Shown one piece after another: positions 59,399 through 64,000 of a DNA stretch of 64,000 nucleotides. The stretch's first letter is position 1. Every line of letters begins with the position of its first letter. Both the position numbers and the translations under genes were made by a program. This DNA is from Nepenthes gracilis (Eukaryota > Streptophyta > Magnoliopsida > Caryophyllales > Nepenthaceae): NCBI GenBank assembly GCA_033239525.1, contig BSYO01000035.1:4376627-4440626 (forward strand). The letters run 5' to 3'. The notes under the pieces are model-generated. The model did no database searches. It was given only the letters and a program-made list of their open reading frames with translations, and was not told where the DNA came from.

Positions 59399-62385
59399 TA
59401 ATAAATATCTAAATTTAGAATATCAGTATAGATAATTTAATTTAGATATTTTAAACAGATAATTCAATATATATAGTCTAAGATTTAATTACAAGTCGCT
59501 CCATTTGTCCACCTAAAATTGTTTCCCATCAGAGTAAAATATTTTCTCCTTGCTTGGATATATGAGTTAAAATCCCACAAGTATTATATAGTATAACAAA
59601 CTATAACAAATATCAATAATTATAAGAAGTAAAAAAAACTAATGTAAAAATTCTTTTAAATTAAATGGGATTTTCATATCAAATAAAGCTCAGTCACTTC
59701 TAGTCATAATTAATATCAAGCCACAATAGCTCATAAACGTGAATACACATGTTTTATTTCAATAAAATTCACTTAAAGTTTGGTGTATAAACTAATTTGA
59801 ATATCAAATAATATATTTTCAGAAAACATTTCAACCCTTTTAACATCTTAATTTGTATTGCATTATACAGGACTTGTGAGCTTCATATTCAGAACTTGCT
59901 CCTCATGGAACTAATAACATTGTGAGTTGAATCTGATGTTTAGGTGCACATTATGATTAAATAGTAGTAAAGGGTAAGGCATTTGCTTGCCATTGTTAGT
60001 CAATTCAAATGGTTGGTAGCCCCAGGACATGGGAACAATGGCTTGTCATCTCTCAAAACTCTGTATTAGAGTGGTGGAGGGCAAGACCTAAGTAGATTGG
60101 AGGCCACATTCTTGGGCATGATTTTAGTCTGTTATTGTTAAGTATGATTTGAATTTATTTTATAAAGCTAACATATTTGAAAACCCAACTTAAAAAGTTC
60201 ACAATATGACTTAATGTGATGTGAATTTTAAATGGAATTAGTAATTATTAAACGTATATCCAACAAGGATCAATTATCTTACGAGACCTTCAATTCTGAT
60301 GTGTATATATCACACCATACAATAAGGTCTTGTATGATTAGAAAATCACAAATTATGGTGACCAAATACATGACCCTAATTTAAAAAGAGAGATATCTCT
60401 CCTATTTTGAACACTGTTTTTTTCCTTTAAGGTTTTATCAAATAAATCTGATACTTCTATTGTGATTACTTATTATTTTATTATTGTTAATATTTCAAAT
60501 CTCTAACAATTATACTAGAATAAGGATTCTGATAGCCAAATATAAAATGTCAATCTAGTTTATTTGTATCACTACCACTTGTAAGATATGATAATCTCTA
60601 GCATATATGACTTAACATAGCCCTAGTTGTTGGTTGGTCCACTCAATAGGTGGTTTTTTCTTCTTGTAATGGATGGTTTTGTCCTGAGATTGGTGCTGGT
60701 TATCTCCACTAAATGGTCGATTTTGCTCAGCCAAGAGGTGGAATGTTATTCTATTAACCTCTATAAAATTACTTCTTCTACAAATAAACCGCATAGCATG
60801 ATCAAATGACAAGTAAAATCCTTGAGTGAAAATCTATAAAGTATTCTTTACCTTGGCTTTTTAGGTGTTGAATACGACATTTTCTTTTGTGATTATACTA
60901 TGAATCAAAAGACTTATTTAAGACAGATGGGTTACCTTTGGTTCAATCCAATCTTGAATATACTTTCATATTCTTATAGCAAATTTTAGCATAATATTTG
61001 TTTCTTATATATTATGCTCCACATCCTTTATATTTTGCTTCATTTCTGACCCCTTCTTGTTGCCAAAACATGTTAAAGCGGCACTCAGCTCTCTATCCCT
61101 TCGCTCCCTAAGGTGGGACCACGTGTAGTAGGACCCAGAAATATAGATGCCCTGCCCTTATTGAAGAAGGATCGGGTGCCCCAAAATGTCTTCCATCTTG
61201 TTCAAGTAACACTATTATAGAGGGCCGAAGAAGGGAAGCACCAATTTTATTATTTGAGGCCCCGCATTCAAGCCGTAGGCTGTGATTAGGTATTATGCAT
61301 ATTTTATTTTTATACAATCAAAAATAATATTTATATATCCATTTGTATACTTATTTGTATTGAAATTATCAAAATTAGTGTAGAGATAGATAGGAGATAA
61401 AAACAAAATTAAAATAGAGTGGGGCCCACATCAAGTTTTGACAATTTTGATATAATTACAGTATACAAATTAATGCGTATCTTGAATCTGGGTTAGTATT
61501 TACTTGGCGATGATTCGATCGTTCAAACCTCTTTATCGGAATCCTACACACCATAAAAATTAGTACAATGTAAGAGGTATACAAAACTTATTTTTCGATA
61601 TATCCTACGATATTCGAATTAATGATCTTTCTTAGATAAATTGAAAGATTAAAAAAGGAAAATGGGGTGAATGTATCTTGATTGGATTCGGATGATTAGG
61701 CTCCATCAATCTAAAAAGTCTAAAAAAAGGTAATTGTTGGCAAAAGCACTCCATGCCCCTCTACTCAACTAGGAGTCTGTATTTATAACTTGGACACCAG
61801 CTAGTCCATCTCTTCATGAATTGGTATGTTTGTCGTTCGAAGCATCATGTTGCTTGGGCTCTAATAGTTATGTTGGTTTTGAACCGCTTAGTAATTAATA
61901 CTCAATATTTACTCTACCGTTATTACTTACTTTAATTTGTATAATTATTCATTGGCTCTGTATGATTGTTTGTCGAAATTTAGTATCAAACTTTTTACTT
62001 TGTCGGGTTATTAATCGCCTCAATTTTTAATGTCTTAGGCCACGTAGTCGCTCCGTTGATTAGCAAATCATTTGTTGAGATCATTTTCTAAACCAATTTG
62101 GTTTAGGTTGAGCAACTTGATTGTCCCGACAACATTTTCATGCTGACAACTCACAGACTCTGGAATGTTGTTAGGTTAGAGTATCCATATTTGAACCATA
62201 CCCAATATAAATGAATGTATGAATAATAATATTATTACACAATTTGGATTGAGTTTGTATGAAGAGAGCCTTTTGATGGGGTTGGAGGTGGCTCTGTCTC
62301 TTCAAGAGATGGAGGTTTTTTTTTTTTTCACATTATAACTATCTATTTTAAAATGAATTGTTATACATTGATAACTAATTTTAAC
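59399..62385. other. Intergenic, no gene seen
   Basis: Mixed AT-rich sequence with short ORFs on both strands at 60612-60812 and 61108-61317 that lack recognisable similarity. A TCTCTTCAAGAGATGG word at about 62297 followed by poly(T) resembles the left end of the AT-rich foldback family. Confidence 0.45.
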
Positions 62386-63541
62386 TGTGATGGGTCCCAA
62401 TACGCGGGGCCTACAAAGAACGGCCCAAAAGTCGAGTCTACGGTCCAAAAGGCCCACGAGATTAATCTGGCCAAGATTTTAAGTTGGCCCAAGAGGCTCG
62501 AGGATAGCCGTCCAAGTCTCAAGGAGCCCGAGAGCTTACATGGCCCAAGAGGTTAAGTTAGCCTTAGGAACCCGACGACATGGGACAGCCTCTCGAGGAG
62601 CCTAAACAGCTGAGATAGCACTAGAGACTAATTCAGCTCAGAAAACTCGAAGAAACCTTGAGAGACCAATGTCTCCAACAAGACCTCGAAGGTGTGAAGC
62701 TAAGGGAATAGCTTTGAGAGCCCAAAGACTCCTCATGGGTCAGGCTCCCAATTAAAATCCGAGAACATCTAACTTTGCGAGTCCGTAGACTTGACAAAGG
62801 CCAAGAGGACTTTTCAAGGACGAGGAATATTTTGACATTCCAGAAACACCAAAATTAAGGAAAGGAGCCCAAAACGACCGACGACACCAACTCAGACATC
62901 TCACTGTTACCAAGGAACACGCATTCCCTGCAACACGCAATCTCCACAGGAAATGATGACCTGCAAAACACGCTCGATCACTGCAAAAATGACGTTACAC
63001 ACAACGTGTCTGATGCAGCACACTAAATTGGCAGAGTTGATGGCTGGCTTCTGTACACACGCCAGTGCCACGAGGGCCCATTTCAAGAGTAGATCGTCCA
63101 CTATAAATACCTCCTCTAAGCACCTAAAAAAAGGGCCAACACTTGCAAATAAAACTACTGACATTGACGCACATATGCTACAAGCAGCACCTAGGAGAGA
63201 GAATAAGAACGGAGAAAGGGACAAGATCCCCCCACTTATAATTCTGAGCAGCTTCCTTTCTCTTTATAAAATTAAACACTTGTAATCCGTTCAATGATAG
63301 TGGAATCATTTCGGATCGAGAGTACCATGGTTTTTCCCCTCTCACCAAAGGGAGCATTTTCTACGTAAATTCTCATGCGTTATTCTCTCTCTCTCTTCCT
63401 CCCGTATCACACCCACTAAATCTAACAAAAAATAATCAGATTACTTGTGTGTTGTACGGATTCCGTCTGAGTGAGCCCAGATGATCTGTGCGGTCAACAC
63501 GGATCTTCGTCGTACAGTGGCCAGAATCTCGGGATGCAACA
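62386..63541 (+). mobile_element. 5' LTR of a Ty3/gypsy element cut by the window edge
   Basis: Opens TGTGATGGGTCCC and ends GGGATGCAACA. The TATA-like CTATAAATACCTCC is at 63101. It is followed by TTTACGCTGTCTGTGG, the same junction pattern as at 46753 and 2200. The other LTR lies outside the window, so length (1156 bp) and start are inferred from the termini. Confidence 0.75.
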
Positions 63542-63635
63542 TTTACGCTGTCTGTGGAAAGCGACTGAAAGTCTGCTTTTCACGTCTTCATAGAACGTCC
63601 AAAAATACTCCGACAACCTCCCTTCAAGGTCTAGC

Positions 63636-64000
63636 ATGGTAAACACTAGGGCACAAGCGAGTGCGCCGATCAGAGGGGCGGCCTCACACGACAACATCCC
63701 TAACCCCTGCGTTGGGATAGAGAACCACCCTGACCCGGTCATTTTGGCCTTAGCTGCCAGAATGGATGACATGTCCAAAGCCTTCCTAAACTCTACTCCA
63801 AAATGGATGAGCGGTCGAAAGAAGCTGCTTCTAAGGCTTCCAAGGCGACGGCGTCTCGAAACAGGGGCAGGGGGAGAGAGCGCCTGGACCGGCAGGCCAG
63901 CCAATGTGAAATCTCAAGGACCCAAGTCGGCTTGAGGAGCAAGGCCCCTTATAGACTCAAGAGCTGACTGGGTCCTCGGATTCAAGGGGAAAGCCCTGAG
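63636..64000 (+). pseudogene. Gypsy gag 5' part, interrupted
   Basis: Starts MVNTRAQASAPIRGAASHD at 63636, similar to the gag openings at 46814 and 33434. It continues with NHPDPVILALAARMDDMSKA, then a basic stretch, and stops at 63935. Sequence to the window edge remains GC-rich and retroelement-like. The stop after 99 codons suggests decay, although the remainder is not visible. Confidence 0.7.

Noticed and set aside
59020..59412. ORFs of 116-124 codons on both strands
   Set aside because: They lie within the solo LTR ending at 59393, have no recognisable domain, and reflect its higher GC content.
1..64000. CRISPR arrays, bacterial operons, toxin-antitoxin or phage defence modules
   Set aside because: No regularly spaced identical repeats with unique spacers, no ribosome-binding sites and no operon-like gene packing. 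The window is eukaryotic nuclear DNA.

Overview
The window is nuclear DNA from a flowering plant, probably a eudicot. It is strongly AT-rich, its genes are sparse and intron-containing, and most recognisable sequence is decayed LTR retrotransposon. I do not call the species. Three host genes are supported. They are an ABA receptor of the PYR1/PYL1 subfamily (22229-22884, +, broken by a one-base frameshift near its 3' end), an LSD1-type zinc-finger gene of the LOL1 type (36286-41049, -, five coding exons, 148 aa), and a tRNA-Cys(GCA) gene (56463-56534, -).

Layout. 1-2225 holds the remains of a retroelement: an antisense, Transposase_28-like ORF and an LTR end with a primer-site-like motif. 2.1-8.6 kb is AT-rich with several internal direct repeats. 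A short coding-like relic lies near 9.0-9.35 kb. A complete TRIM with an ATATT target duplication is at 13948-14431. A 0.4-kb tandem duplication is at 15.55-16.26 kb. A solo LTR with a GTTTT target duplication is at 18898-19636. The ABA receptor follows at 22.2-22.9 kb. LTR-like pieces and an AT-rich segment ('A', 25.25-26.96 kb) lead into a minus-strand Ty3/gypsy element at 27.0-34.2 kb. LOL1 spans 36.3-41.05 kb, with its leader to about 41.64 kb; its first intron carries a roughly 100-bp minisatellite and an (AT)n tract. A TRIM-like direct-repeat element is at 42.4-42.8 kb. A plus-strand Ty3/gypsy element with two 599-bp LTRs spans 46155-56024. The tRNA-Cys lies 0.44 kb beyond it. A second solo LTR (58371-59393, AATAG target duplication) and the start of a further gypsy element (62386 to the window edge) complete the window.

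The gypsy elements look related. Their gag proteins start with a MVNTR peptide, a GTCTRTGG-like motif follows the LTR, and at least two carry an additional ORF antisense to pol next to the 3' LTR. That layout is what I recall for Tat-lineage elements. All copies are riddled with stops and small deletions, so none appears active.

The most unusual signal is structural. The interior of the 27-34 kb element reads as a fine-grained interleave of retroelement coding sequence with the AT-rich flanking segment A, with both source orders preserved over about 4 kb. Several other loci carry tandem copies in which one copy is a 'shrunken' version of the other. I regard an assembly or polishing artefact as the leading explanation and flag these intervals as unsafe for fine annotation. 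I found no convincing novel biological system.
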